NCBI GenBank assembly: GCA_903882805.1
Contig: CAIRYK010000053.1
Coordinates: 1-64,000, forward strand
Direction: 5' to 3'
Length of the DNA: 64,000 nt
Origin: an uncultured Bacteroidota bacterium
GTDB taxonomy: Bacteria; Bacteroidota; Bacteroidia; Chitinophagales; Chitinophagaceae
Part shown: positions 40,862 to 52,000 of the stretch, piece by piece
Layout of the letters: each line of letters begins with the position of its first letter
Position numbering within the stretch: position 1 is the stretch's first letter
Program-made: the position numbers and the translations under genes
Notes under the pieces: generated by a model
Database searches by the model: none
What the model was told of the DNA's origin: nothing
What the model saw: only the letters and a program-made list of their open reading frames with translations

Positions 40862-42826
40862 ATGATTCATTACGGCAAACATATACTCCTGCTAGCATTG
40901 GCGGCGTTTTCTTGCGCCGCCAATGCGCAAACTCTTGGCTACTATGGCGTGGTATCTACCGGACAGAGCTTGTCGGTAGGCTACAATTCGCTCATTGGCC
41001 TGAGCCGCACCCAAACCTATGGCAATAAAATGCTGGCAGGGGGCTATAGCGGCCTAGGTATGGGCACAACATTTATACCGCTGCGCGAAGCCGACTCTAC
41101 CGAAACGCCGGGCAGCGCCATAGCCAATACCATAAGCGCCCATACTACAGCCCCCGATTTTAGTATGGTAGTAACCAACAACGGCAAGCCCGGCTACAGC
41201 TATGCCGAGCTAAAAAAAGGCACCGCCCCCTACTACAACAGTGTGCAACAAGTGCGGTATGCAAAATACGCAGCCACTACGCTGCACCGGCCCTACAAGG
41301 TAATTGCCACAACAGTAATACATGGCGAAACCGACAACCACAACTACTACCAGCATGGCGCCATAGCGCCGCTAAGCCGCGCCTACGACTCGGTATTGGC
41401 CGACTATGAAGCGCACCTTTCTGAATGGCAGGTGAACTTTCAGACAGATATAAAAACGATTACCGGGCAAACTGGAACCGTGCCTTTATTTTTAGATCAG
41501 CTAAGTTCCTTCTTTTCTACATTTGGCAATACGGCTACATCGGCTGTGCCAATGGCTCAACTGGCGGCTGCCGAACACCAGCCCGACAAAATATATCTGG
41601 TAACGCCAAAATATTTTTTCAACTATTCTGATCAGCATCACCTTACCGCCGAAAGCTACAGATGGCTGGGTGAATACTATGGCAAGGTGATAAAACACGT
41701 AACAATAGACAGCCTGCCCTGGACGCCCCTAAGCCCTAAGACTATAGTGTGCGGCGGCAACAAGGTATATGCCACGCTACATGTGCCTGTGGGCCGACTA
41801 TGGCTGGATACGGTAAATGTAGCGATCCGCCCCAATTATGGCTTTGAATATACCGACGATTCGGGCGCTCGCATTACTGGCGTTGCGTTGTCGGGCGACG
41901 ATTCGGTGGTGGTAACCCTGAGTAAAACGGCAGGTCCGCATCCACGCCTGCGGTATGCCTATACCGGCCGAATAGGCGCTATACCCGGCGCACAAACGCC
42001 CGATGCCGCCGGTGGCAACCTACGCGATAACGATACTTTCCCCTCGCTATATGGCAATAAGCTGTATAACTGGTGCGTACAGTTTGACAAGCCAGTGACC
42101 ATTTGTCCCGATGTGGCGCCTGTAACCGGTCCAACTTCGGTATGTGTGCTCGACTCTATACGGCTCATGAGCGCATCGACTGGCGGCCGGTGGACAAGTA
42201 CTGCCAATAACGCATCTGTAACCGACTCGGGCATAGTGCATGGACTAATCGCTGGTAATGCAACCATAAGCTACACTATTGCCACCGTATGCGGATTGGC
42301 AAGCGCATCGCGACATATAGCTGTAAATCCTCGGCCTACCGTTAGCGCCATCATCGGAGCCGCTTCGCTATGTCCCAGCGACTCTACCCTGCTTTACAAC
42401 GCCACGCCAAATGGTATTTGGACAACCGATAATACAGATATTGCTACCATTACGGATAGCGGCATAGTACATGCCATTGCCCCTGGTAGCGCCATTGTAA
42501 CCTACACCCTAAGCACAGCTTGCGGCAGCGCAGCAGATACGGCCACGCTCACAGTTCGCACGATAGCCGCCTGTTCGCCGCCTCCACCGCCCGATCTGAA
42601 CCTCACCCCCGGTAGTGCAGCTAATGAATATAACCTTATATACACAGCCGCAGAGCCAGAAGATGTGCTCATAACCATAACCGATATGACTGGAGCAAAG
42701 GCGATGACCAAAACCATAAAAACAAATAAACTGGAATACATTGCCCTGCACCTGCCCTCGGGAGTATACATTATTACTGCCCAAACCGCTGCCCATAAAC
42801 TGACGAGAAAAGTAGTAGTGCTTTAA
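40862..42826 (+). CDS. SGNH/sialate esterase-like T9SS cargo protein
   Basis: A 654-residue secreted protein. Signal peptide 1-22 (ANAQ). The N-terminal domain (about 25-275) looks like an SGNH hydrolase of the sialate O-acetylesterase group: STGQSLSVGY (block I, Ser36), VVTNNGKPG, VIHGETDN (block III-like, 153-158) and SDQHHLTAESYRWLG (Asp257 and His259/260 as catalytic pair). It should cleave acetyl or other esters from sugars. Then comes a beta domain (about 285-395) and two Big-2-like modules (about 430-570), each with a GGRWTS or NGIWTT start and a TATLTV or SRHIAV end, then a T9SS type A-like sorting domain (LTPGSAANEYNLIY... PSGVYIITAQT). The substrate is unknown. Active residues appear intact. 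Confidence 0.83.
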   Translation: MIHYGKHILLLALAAFSCAANAQTLGYYGVVSTGQSLSVGYNSLIGLSRTQTYGNKMLAGGYSGLGMGTTFIPLREADSTETPGSAIANTISAHTTAPDFSMVVTNNGKPGYSYAELKKGTAPYYNSVQQVRYAKYAATTLHRPYKVIATTVIHGETDNHNYYQHGAIAPLSRAYDSVLADYEAHLSEWQVNFQTDIKTITGQTGTVPLFLDQLSSFFSTFGNTATSAVPMAQLAAAEHQPDKIYLVTPKYFFNYSDQHHLTAESYRWLGEYYGKVIKHVTIDSLPWTPLSPKTIVCGGNKVYATLHVPVGRLWLDTVNVAIRPNYGFEYTDDSGARITGVALSGDDSVVVTLSKTAGPHPRLRYAYTGRIGAIPGAQTPDAAGGNLRDNDTFPSLYGNKLYNWCVQFDKPVTICPDVAPVTGPTSVCVLDSIRLMSASTGGRWTSTANNASVTDSGIVHGLIAGNATISYTIATVCGLASASRHIAVNPRPTVSAIIGAASLCPSDSTLLYNATPNGIWTTDNTDIATITDSGIVHAIAPGSAIVTYTLSTACGSAADTATLTVRTIAACSPPPPPDLNLTPGSAANEYNLIYTAAEPEDVLITITDMTGAKAMTKTIKTNKLEYIALHLPSGVYIITAQTAAHKLTRKVVVL

Positions 42827-43094
42827 AATGTCCTATCTCTGGCACAGTTGTTCATTAGGGTAACAGGTTTGTTTCAGGAAGCAGGTTTGCAACCGCCGCT
42901 GGTTGGCGCAGAACGTACGGGCAATTGCACAGGTAGATACCCTAAGGGAACCTGCGCATTAATACACAATTGCAACAAACCTTGGGCACCAATGAACCTG
43001 CAATAATTGCTACGTCTTGGCAACAACACTTGTTTTTAAGGTCGTCTAAAATATCTTCTTTAAGGATATATACTACTTTCAGCAACTTTCACCA
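42827..43094. other. Intergenic region without a supported gene
   Basis: 268 bp between convergent genes. No strong hairpin with a T-run is seen, so the terminators of both flanking genes are unidentified. Confidence 0.4.
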
Positions 43095-44174
43095 CTAATA
43101 TTTCGGACATACTGTTTTCTTTGCCGGGCCTCTATCCGTAAAGTTGCCGGTGTAGAACAGCGTCATTTCATAGCCGCCTTGTAGATTACTTGCCTCTTTC
43201 AGGGTCGATACGTTCACGTCGTAGCTAATGCCTATGGCCATGCTGTTGTACTTAATCTTCACTACCGGTATTACTGCGTCGCCGTAACGGTAGAAAGCGC
43301 CGCCACTCAACACGAATGTTGTACTAACATCAGGTAGCGCCTTGGTGTAGTTTACCATAAAGCCGCCCATTATCTCTTTGTAGGCGCCCTGCATAGCCAC
43401 ATTGGCATGCACCTGCATGGTTATCTGATCGCTGAACACCCGGTTTATAGCGCCATTTACGTTCCACCTGATATTCTGGGTTACGCCTTCGCGACTATAA
43501 TAAGACAATGTAGGCTTAGTAAAGTGATAGCCTGAAAAACCAATGATATAGGTAGTAGTGTTGTCTTCACCTGTACTGGTGTTCAGGTTTAGTCCCACAC
43601 CCAAATCCCACAAATCCATTTTAGCGCTCGGTATGTTCTCCAACGTTGGGTTGGCTGCATTATACTTGCCATTCAGGTACTGATTATTAAACGTCGACTT
43701 TGTAGGGTCGAAGCTATACTGCACATAACCGCCTGTAAACCCTACAGATAAATAGGTATTATGGTTGGGGTTTATTGATTTGTTGTAGTTGATGGCCGGA
43801 TAAAATGTAGTAATGCGTTGATCTACACTGCCAGCTTTATCTGAATAACCCAAAACGCCAAAACTCACAAAGTCGTCGGAAGTGCGGCTAACAGAAAAGT
43901 GCGACTCTGCCGATAACAACGTTGTACGATAGGGATTAGTGATAGAGCTCCACTGATTTCTGTAATATAGGCCTACTTTAAAGTCATCGCCAAAAACGCC
44001 GGTCATGGCGGGGTTGCGCAATATAGACGTTTCATAAAACTGCGAAAAGTGAATGTCGGCCTGTGCAAGCGCACTACCGGGTGCAGCGGCAAAAATAGCC
44101 CCCGCCGCAATCACTGAAGCTATGCCTGCGCATTGCTTCAGTTTCCTAACCAACAATTGATTTATAGATTTCAT
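43095..44174 (-). CDS. PorP/SprF-family T9SS outer-membrane protein
   Basis: A 359-residue outer-membrane protein with a signal region to about residue 38 (GSALAQA) followed by the family start DIHFSQFYETSILRNPAMTGVF, quoted in part as HFSQFYETSILRNPAMTG, then GDDFKVGLYYRNQW and barrel strands to SYDVNVS and LQGGYEMTLFY. In Flavobacterium, SprF of this family is needed to place the adhesin SprB on the surface; PorP helps the T9SS motor elsewhere. Here the gene lies 12 bp after a PKD adhesin gene, as sprF follows sprB, so it is likely to serve that adhesin and perhaps its twin. Export signal is long and includes a charged lead. Confidence 0.94.
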   Translation of the reverse strand: MKSINQLLVRKLKQCAGIASVIAAGAIFAAAPGSALAQADIHFSQFYETSILRNPAMTGVFGDDFKVGLYYRNQWSSITNPYRTTLLSAESHFSVSRTSDDFVSFGVLGYSDKAGSVDQRITTFYPAINYNKSINPNHNTYLSVGFTGGYVQYSFDPTKSTFNNQYLNGKYNAANPTLENIPSAKMDLWDLGVGLNLNTSTGEDNTTTYIIGFSGYHFTKPTLSYYSREGVTQNIRWNVNGAINRVFSDQITMQVHANVAMQGAYKEIMGGFMVNYTKALPDVSTTFVLSGGAFYRYGDAVIPVVKIKYNSMAIGISYDVNVSTLKEASNLQGGYEMTLFYTGNFTDRGPAKKTVCPKY

Positions 44175-44186
44175 ACTTCAGTTAGT

Positions 44187-47100
44187 TTATTTTACGATAG
44201 TTACATCGCCCTTCATAAAAAACGGTTCGCCGGTAGCACAAAGTGCGTGTAGTATATATACATACACATCTGGCTTAGCGGCTGCACCCTTAAAGGTGCC
44301 GTCCCATGCGCTTGCCGCATCATTAATATCAAAATTGGTACGCTCAAACAGCAATTCGCCCCATCTGTTATATATCCGGAAGCTGTTTACTATGCTTACG
44401 CCAGCGCCGCGGGGATAAAACACATCGTTCTGTCCGTCGTTATTGGGGGTAAAGGTATTAGGGATAAATATTTGGCTTTCATCGCAATACAAACTGATAG
44501 TTACCGTATCTGAGTTGACGCAACCAAACGACGATTTCACAAACACCTCGTATGTGGTAGTTACCGACATACTGGCTACCGGATTGGCGATAGTATCATT
44601 GGTCAATGTGCTACCTTCCTTCCACAAATACCTGTCTATCAGCGTTCCTTTGGCGTTGAGTTGAGCCACAGAGCCTACCAGCAGTTTTTGGTTCGGTCCT
44701 GCATCAACCGTCGGTATCTGGTGCACGGTTATCATTACAAAATTGGTATCGGGCAGGCATCCGGCCAATTGTGCTATCGCCATATACCTTGTTGTTGCTG
44801 TTGGGTTGGCCAGCGGGTTCCATACATTAGGACTGTTCAGCCCGGTACCCGGTATCCAGGTGTACTTCGTACCGCCGGTATCAAATAGCTGCACAGTAAC
44901 TCCCCGGCATATGGCAGTATCGTGCCATGCCTTCGATACTGTATTGTACCTCAGGTACACGCTTACAGTATCTGTATTGGTACATCCATGTTCGTCGGTG
45001 CCGGTTACCGTATAGGTAGTTATTACCAGCGGCGTAGCATGGGTTGGGTTGCAGGCCGTGCAGCTAAGTGTAGACGCATCAGCCCATGTATACGACACCC
45101 CGCCCTCAGCCGATAGCACGGCATAGTCGGTAAGGCAAACTGTGGTATCGGGGCACGCCTTAATTATTGGCGGCGGATATACGATAATATCTTTGGTAAG
45201 CGAAGCAGTACATCCCCATCCATCAGTCACGAGTAGATTGGTAGAATAGGTGCCAACGGCAGTATAGGTAAATGTTGGCGAAGCAATTGTGCTGATATCG
45301 CCATTATGGAACGTCCATTTCCAGTCGGTTATAGGCGCCCAATAACCGCGGGATGAATCAATAAATGTAATGGTTGTGTTCAGACATACCGGATTGGGTA
45401 TTGTAGTAAATGCCGGTGTCACTATATCAACCTTTATCGTATCTAATCCCTGACTCGATGCCTGACAACCTGTATTGTCGCTCAATATCAACTTAGGCAA
45501 ATAGGCGCCTGCACGGGTGTAAATATGAATGATGGTATCAATAGCTGATGGCGAGCTAACTACACCATCGGCAAAGTCCCAGATAATACTAGGTACATTG
45601 CTTACCAGCGAGCGGAAATGCACAGCCAGCGGAGCGCAACCCTGCAATGGTGAATATTCGAAAGCTCCTGCATAACCCAATACGCTAACGTGCCCAATGG
45701 CAGTATCGCGACAACCATAACCATTGATAGCTATCAGCGTGATGGTACGGTAGCCAGGGGTGGTGTAGAAGTCGCTTGGCGAAGGAACGGTAGACGTTGT
45801 GCCGTCGCCCAGATCCCAATAGAAGAGTATTGCGCCAGTACTGGTGTTGGTAAAGTTCACCATCAGCGGCGGACATATAGATATTGAATCATCCATAGTA
45901 AATGCCGCATTCGGCCTTGATACATTAATGTATCCCGTATATACTGCGGTATCGGTACATCCATGACTGTCGGTAACCACAAGCTTTACAGTATATGTGC
46001 CGCCGGCGCTATAGGTATGTGTAGGCGATGTAAGCGTAGAGGTGCCGCCGTCGCCAAACATCCAGAACGACCCTGTTATGCCCGAAGAAGTATTGGTAAA
46101 CGTAACCGGATCGCCGGAGCAGGGCGTTGTAGTACTGGCTGCAAAAGACGCCGTAGGACGGTACACTGTAACAAGCGGTAGCGCCACGGTATCTTTACAA
46201 CCTATCACATCTGTTACAATTTCGGTAGTGGTAAACGAGCCCGCTGTTACATACGTATGGGTAACGGTAGGTACAGATACCGTAGTTGTGCCGCCATCGC
46301 CAAAATCCCAGTCGAATGAGGAGAAAGACACACCCGTTACATCGGTGCTTGCATCGCGGTAGGTAACAGTCAGCGGCCAGCAACCGGTGGTGGGTGTAGC
46401 TGTAAAGTTGGCAATAGGTTTAGCCACAGTCACATAACCATTCCTGTTGAAGGTATCCAGACAGTTGTTTTGATCCTGAATAATAAGCCGGATACTATAT
46501 ATGCCCCGCGTGTAGAAATAATGTGTAAACAGCGCGGTGCTGGAGGTGTACACTCCGTTTACATACCAGTAGTAGTTCACCGCCGTACCTCCTATTACGG
46601 TTGGCGTAAACGTTACCATGGCATCACGGCACACCGTCGTGTCATCGGCCACAAAGAAGGGTATGGGTTTTTCCAGATTTATCGTTCGGTAGGCCGTATC
46701 CCTACACCCGCTTCGGGCATTGTAGGTGGCCAGCATTACGGTATAGGTCGTCAATGCCGGATAGTCGTGAATAGGATTATCGAGCGTAGATGTTGCGCCA
46801 TCGCCAAAAGCCCACAGGTGGGTATCATCGCCCAGCGAGCTATCGCCAAACTGGACTCGGTTGGGCGGCGAACAGAATATGGAATCATGTATTATGGCTT
46901 TGGGCGAATCTACTATGATGTAAAGGGTACGAACTACCGGTAAACCTTTACAGCCGTTGTACTCTGGTGTAAGCGTAACAGTAAAAACGCCAGGAACGGA
47001 ATAGGTATGCACCGTCGGCAGTACAGAATCGCGCAGTTCGCCATCGCCAAACTGCCAGTTGTAGTAGCTAACAGGGCCCGATAATATGGTAACGTCGAAC

Positions 47101-48737
47101 GTTATCGGCCGGTTGTAGCATACATGCGTAGGCGTAGCCGAGAACGTGACGACGGGCGGCACGCCCACCAGTATTTTCACTGTATCTGTTACCGTACAGC
47201 CGTTGCCTGTTACGGCGGTTACGTAGGCGTAGTAGGTGCCGGCCGCAGTGTACGTATGTATTGGCGTTGGCCCCGATCCCGGAGCAGATCCATCGCCATA
47301 CACCCACGTGTACGACGAGAAACCGTATGGATAAGGCGAGGGAGGCAATGTTGTGTCGGGCTCGTAGGTAACGGCCGACGTCCAGAAATGCACAGTAAGG
47401 GGCGCGCAACCGCTTACCGGAGTATCTATAATATCAAATACCAGATCGTACAGCGTATCTCTTTTTCTTACTATCGACACACAACCTGTGGTGGCGTCGG
47501 TTACGGTCATGGTTATATCATAAACGCCTCTCCGGCCATAGTTGTGCGTTGTAGACACGCCTGTTCCGCCCGAACCATCGCCAAAATCCCAGGTGACGCG
47601 TGCGCCCGATGGCGCCGATCCGGTAAAGGTGAGCATAACAGGCGGCGGACAAGGATGCACCGGCGTGATAGTAAAACTCGATACCGGCAACGGAATAATT
47701 ACTATTGTTCGGGTAACGGTATCATAGCAAAAACCGTCGAATATTATGAGCCGTATAGTATACGTGCCTGCTGCGCCATAGGCGTGCGTATCACTTTCGC
47801 TGGTACTGGTGCCGCCATCGCCAAATGCCCACGAGCTGGATATATGCGATGAACTGGTATTGGTAAAGGGTACTAACGAACCTACGCACGCAGTAGCGGG
47901 AGAAGTAAAGTTTGCATCGAGCGTACCTATATTTATGTATGCCGGGCGAATAATACTATCCATACAACCGTTGCCATCGGTTACCACAAGCTTTACGGTA
48001 AACGCGCCAGTGGTCAGATAGTCGTGCGTTGGGTTGGGTAACGTAGACGTGCCGCCATCGCCAAACGACCAACGGTAGGTAAGACCTGGCGTGCCGGTAG
48101 AAGTATTATTGAATACCGCATGCCCGGGCACCCTACACAAATAGGGCGATACAGCCGAAAAAGAGGCCGTCGGCGGATCGAATACATGAATAAAGCGCGA
48201 AATAGTAAGGCTGCTCGTGCACCCTTCTCCATTAGTAACGGATAATGTTATATTGTAAAAACCCGGCGTATTGAACACATGCGATGGCGACGAGAGGCCG
48301 CTTGTGCCGCCATCGCCAAAATTCCATAGGCAGGTCATTGTGCCTGGTACCCCCGGTATTGAAGTATTGGTAAAGGTAACCGTACTACCCGGACAGACCG
48401 AAGTATCGGAAGCCGCAAAGCGCACCGTGGGCGACGGATGCACCGTTATTGTCATTGTTTTTATGGAAAAAGTACCCCCGCTCCACGCCTTTAGCGTACA
48501 TATATAGGTGCCGGGCGTAGTGTAGGTGCCACCCACATCGGTAAGCGGCGAGGTGGTACCATTACCCAAGTCCCACTCATATCTGTCGGCGCCTGTAGAA
48601 GTGTTGGTATAACTTACCACGAGCGGTGCACAACCGCTTACGTGGTCCGCCGTAAAATTGGCAGTTACCGCACTTGCCGAAAATTTAAAAGCCGTTGATA
48701 GGATAAGTAGAAATACGAAACGTAGTAATATGCGCAT
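44187..48737 (-). CDS. SprB-like PKD-repeat adhesin with type B T9SS signal (copy 1)
   Basis: A 1,516-residue surface protein. Signal peptide (about 1-23) then 14 PKD-like modules of about 80-85 residues (about 24-1150), most with a W-x-FGDG core such as WNFGDGGTS, WSFGDGGTS, WDFGDGGTT; module 9 (WYVNGVYTS) and module 14 (WTFHNGDIS) are degenerate. Three Ig-like modules (about 1160-1410) follow, and then a C-terminal gliding-type domain (about 1420-1516), IFIPNTFTPNNDGQND to DVYVYIL, which is the type B T9SS signal. Cysteines recur at module edges (GCAPL, PCPPP). Such proteins are large adhesins for gliding, attachment or biofilm. The PorP/SprF gene follows after 12 bp. A paralogue lies upstream at 49100-53641. 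Confidence 0.93.
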   Translation of the reverse strand: MRILLRFVFLLILSTAFKFSASAVTANFTADHVSGCAPLVVSYTNTSTGADRYEWDLGNGTTSPLTDVGGTYTTPGTYICTLKAWSGGTFSIKTMTITVHPSPTVRFAASDTSVCPGSTVTFTNTSIPGVPGTMTCLWNFGDGGTSGLSSPSHVFNTPGFYNITLSVTNGEGCTSSLTISRFIHVFDPPTASFSAVSPYLCRVPGHAVFNNTSTGTPGLTYRWSFGDGGTSTLPNPTHDYLTTGAFTVKLVVTDGNGCMDSIIRPAYINIGTLDANFTSPATACVGSLVPFTNTSSSHISSSWAFGDGGTSTSESDTHAYGAAGTYTIRLIIFDGFCYDTVTRTIVIIPLPVSSFTITPVHPCPPPVMLTFTGSAPSGARVTWDFGDGSGGTGVSTTHNYGRRGVYDITMTVTDATTGCVSIVRKRDTLYDLVFDIIDTPVSGCAPLTVHFWTSAVTYEPDTTLPPSPYPYGFSSYTWVYGDGSAPGSGPTPIHTYTAAGTYYAYVTAVTGNGCTVTDTVKILVGVPPVVTFSATPTHVCYNRPITFDVTILSGPVSYYNWQFGDGELRDSVLPTVHTYSVPGVFTVTLTPEYNGCKGLPVVRTLYIIVDSPKAIIHDSIFCSPPNRVQFGDSSLGDDTHLWAFGDGATSTLDNPIHDYPALTTYTVMLATYNARSGCRDTAYRTINLEKPIPFFVADDTTVCRDAMVTFTPTVIGGTAVNYYWYVNGVYTSSTALFTHYFYTRGIYSIRLIIQDQNNCLDTFNRNGYVTVAKPIANFTATPTTGCWPLTVTYRDASTDVTGVSFSSFDWDFGDGGTTTVSVPTVTHTYVTAGSFTTTEIVTDVIGCKDTVALPLVTVYRPTASFAASTTTPCSGDPVTFTNTSSGITGSFWMFGDGGTSTLTSPTHTYSAGGTYTVKLVVTDSHGCTDTAVYTGYINVSRPNAAFTMDDSISICPPLMVNFTNTSTGAILFYWDLGDGTTSTVPSPSDFYTTPGYRTITLIAINGYGCRDTAIGHVSVLGYAGAFEYSPLQGCAPLAVHFRSLVSNVPSIIWDFADGVVSSPSAIDTIIHIYTRAGAYLPKLILSDNTGCQASSQGLDTIKVDIVTPAFTTIPNPVCLNTTITFIDSSRGYWAPITDWKWTFHNGDISTIASPTFTYTAVGTYSTNLLVTDGWGCTASLTKDIIVYPPPIIKACPDTTVCLTDYAVLSAEGGVSYTWADASTLSCTACNPTHATPLVITTYTVTGTDEHGCTNTDTVSVYLRYNTVSKAWHDTAICRGVTVQLFDTGGTKYTWIPGTGLNSPNVWNPLANPTATTRYMAIAQLAGCLPDTNFVMITVHQIPTVDAGPNQKLLVGSVAQLNAKGTLIDRYLWKEGSTLTNDTIANPVASMSVTTTYEVFVKSSFGCVNSDTVTISLYCDESQIFIPNTFTPNNDGQNDVFYPRGAGVSIVNSFRIYNRWGELLFERTNFDINDAASAWDGTFKGAAAKPDVYVYILHALCATGEPFFMKGDVTIVK

Positions 48738-49099
48738 AAGGGAACGGCTTTAAAAATGACAATTATTTTTTGGGGGAATAAAGCTAATAATTATTTGTTA
48801 AATGAAGACATCATTTTTTTAAAATGCGTTGGTCATTTATAAACCAGAGGTTCAATAAATAATTGCTACCCAGTTAAAACCAGAGCGCTCTGTAATAAAA
48901 TTTGATGTAATTATTACTTAATCAACTACTTACGCCCAATGCTGTTTTATTATAAATATAAAGGTGAAGTAGCAGAATTTAGTGTGTGCAGCCAGTGTAT
49001 CCGCCGTATCTGCCTGCCTAATGCGCTACAATTACAAATTTTTAAAAGCAACTGCATACAAAGCCATCCTGATGATAGACAGCTTTGTATGCGCATTTA
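48738..49099. other. Intergenic region between the two adhesin genes
   Basis: 362 AT-rich bp. It holds a terminator for the upstream adhesin gene at its right end and presumably the promoter of the downstream one; no TAnnTTTG box stands out. Frames at 48939-49205 are not convincing. Confidence 0.5.
49036..49092 (-). terminator. Terminator of the second adhesin gene
   Basis: A perfect 11-bp stem (GCATACAAAGC/GCTTTGTATGC, 49054-49064 and 49082-49092, 17-nt loop) is followed on the minus strand by AGTTGCTTTTAAAAATTT. It lies 8 bp past the stop codon and separates the two adhesin genes into two transcripts. Confidence 0.75.
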
Positions 49100-52000
49100 T
49101 TATTTTATCAGCGTCACATCGCCTTTCACGCTCAGCGGCTCGCCGCTGTCGCATAGCGCTGTAACTATATATACATATACATCGGGTTTCAATACCTCGC
49201 CCTGATAGGTGCCATCCCAGGCATTAGCAACATCGTTCATCTCCAGATTGCTGCGCTCAAACAACAATTCACCCCAACGATTATATATTCTGAAACTCTT
49301 AATAATGCTCACACCCTTGCCGCGGGGATAGAACACATCGTTCTGACCATCGCCATTAGGGGTAAAGGTATTAGGTACAAAAATCTGGCTCTGGTCGCAA
49401 AACAGGCGGATGGTTATGGTGTCTGAGTTTACGCAACCAAAATCGGAATAAACCGTTACCGGATAGGTAGTAGTTACCGACATTGTAGCCACCGGATTAG
49501 AACATGAATCACAACTCAGCGACTCACCATTTCCCCAAGCCCATTTATAGATCAGGTATCCCTTAGCTGTTATCTGCGCCTCCGATCCTGCAAGTAGCGT
49601 TTGGTCCGGGCCGGCGTCTACAGTAGGCAACTGATGTACGGTTATCATTACATAGTTACTATCGGGTATACAGCCGGCCAATTGGGCAATAGCCAGATAG
49701 CGGGTTGTTACATCGGGGCTTGCCAGTGGGTTGTACACATTGGGGCTGCTCAGGCCTGTGCCCGGTATCCAGGTATACTTGGTGCCTCCGGTATCCAGCA
49801 GTTGCACAGTTACGCCGCGGCAAATCTCGGTGTCGGAGTAAGCCTTACTTATAGTCTTGTATTTCAGGTACACCGTTACAGTATCCTGATTTTTACATCC
49901 GTGTTCGTCTACCCCTGTCACTGTATAGGTCGTTATTACGGTAGGCGTGGCGCGGGTGGGGTTGCAGGCTGTGCAACTAAGCGTACTTGCATCGGCCCAG
50001 AAATAAGACACACCTCCCACAGCGCTAAGCGTTGCATAGTCGGTAAGGCATACGGTAGTATCGGGGCAGGCCTGTATTATTGGCGGCGGATAAACGGTGA
50101 TATCCTTGGTAATTGTGCCTATACATCCCCAGCCGTCGGTCACTTTCAGGTTTACAGAATAAGTGCCAACTGCCGTATAGGTATATGATGGCGCTATAAA
50201 TGTGCTGGTATCGCCGTTGGTAAATGTCCAGTACCAGGAGGTAATAGGCGCCCAGTATCCGTGCGACGTATCCTGATAATTCATTGGCGCGTTGAGGCAT
50301 ACTGGGTCTGGCACAGTGGTGAAGCCGGGCGTTACGGCATCTACTTTAATGGTATCGCGACCCAGGCTTGAGTTCTGACAGCCGGTATTGTCGCTCAATA
50401 TCAATTTAGGCACATAGGCGCCGGGTATAGTATATATATGGTCTATGCTGTCTATTGCCGATGCAGCGCTAACATTACCGTCGGCAAAGTCCCAGATTAC
50501 GCTGGGCACGTTTGATATAAACGCCTTGAAATGCACCGATAGCGGCGCGCAACCCGACAATGGCGAATAAGTGAACTCGCCGCCATAGCCAAATATATTT
50601 ACATGACCAATAGCGGTATCCTTACAGCCATAACGGTTGGTGGCTACCAGTTTTATGTTCAGGAAGCCGGGAGTGGTGTACAGGTCGCTCGGCGATGGCA
50701 CTACCGAGAAACTACCGTCGCCCAGATCCCACCAGAAAGCGATAGCCCCAATGCTGATATTGGTAAAATTGACCAGCAGCGGCGGACATATGGATGTAGA
50801 ATCGTCCATGTAGAACAAGGCCGTGGGCTTGGTAACGCTTATATAGTTTACATATCGGGCTGTATCGGTGCAGCCATGAGAGTCGGTTACTACCAGCGTT
50901 ACGGTGTAGGTACCCGGTCCGCGGTAGGCATGCGAGGGCGAAGTAACCACCGAAGTGTCGCCATCGCCAAACATCCAGTAGGAGCCGGTAATACCTGGCG
51001 AAGTATTCGTAAATACTACAGGATCGCCGGGACACGGATTCAGGTTAGAGCCGCTAAACGATGCCGTAGGCCGGTACACCGTTACCAGCGGCAGCTCTGC
51101 GGTATCTTTACACCCTATCACATCGGTTACCGTCATAGTAGTAGTAAACACTCCCGCTACCGTAAACGTATGCGTGACCGAGGGCGAGGTAACGGTGATA
51201 GATCCGCCATCGCCAAACTCCCACAAATAACTCGAAAATGCTACGCCAGTTACATCGGTACTACGATCGGTAAATGTGGTGGTAAACGGCCAGCAGCCAA
51301 ATGGCGGCGCCACCGTAAAGTTGGCGACAGGCTTGGCTACCGTTATGTAATCTGGTCGGTAGGCCGAATCCAGACAATCGTCTTGGTCTTTGATGACCAC
51401 CATCATTGGGTAGCGACCTGTTACGTTGAAGGTATCAACAAAATTACTGTCGCTATAAGGGCCAAACCAACGGCCTTCTACAAACCAACTTGTTTGCATA
51501 GCCAGCCCTCCGGTCACGACGGTGTGGAAATTCACAATGTCATCCCGGCACACATCAGTATCATCGGCAAAAAATGTCACCACCGGGCGCACTAGGTTTA
51601 CTACAGTTGATGTGGTATCGCGGCAGCCGCTTCTTATGTTGTAGGTAGCCAGCTTTACGGTATACATTGCCAATCCCGGATAATCATGTACCGGATTGTC
51701 GAGCGAAGAGGTGTCGCCATCGCCAAACAACCACAGGTGCGTATCGTCGCCATACGAGCTGTCGTAAAAATTCACACGGGTTCGCGGCGAGCAGTTCAGC
51801 TCATGATGTATTATAGCTTTGGGCGAGTCTACCAAGATATAATTGGTGCGTATCAATGTATCGGGGCAGCCGTTGAAATAGGCTATCAGCGTATCGGTAT
51901 AGGTGCCCGGTATGGTGTATAGGTGTATCGGATTAAACAACGACGAGCGGTCGCCATCGCCAAATATCCACAAATAGCTATCGGCGCCGGTAGTGGTATT

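Noticed and set aside
50603-51595. 330-codon frame opposite the second PKD adhesin
   Set aside because: Shadow of the repetitive adhesin gene; the repeats themselves keep the opposite frame open.
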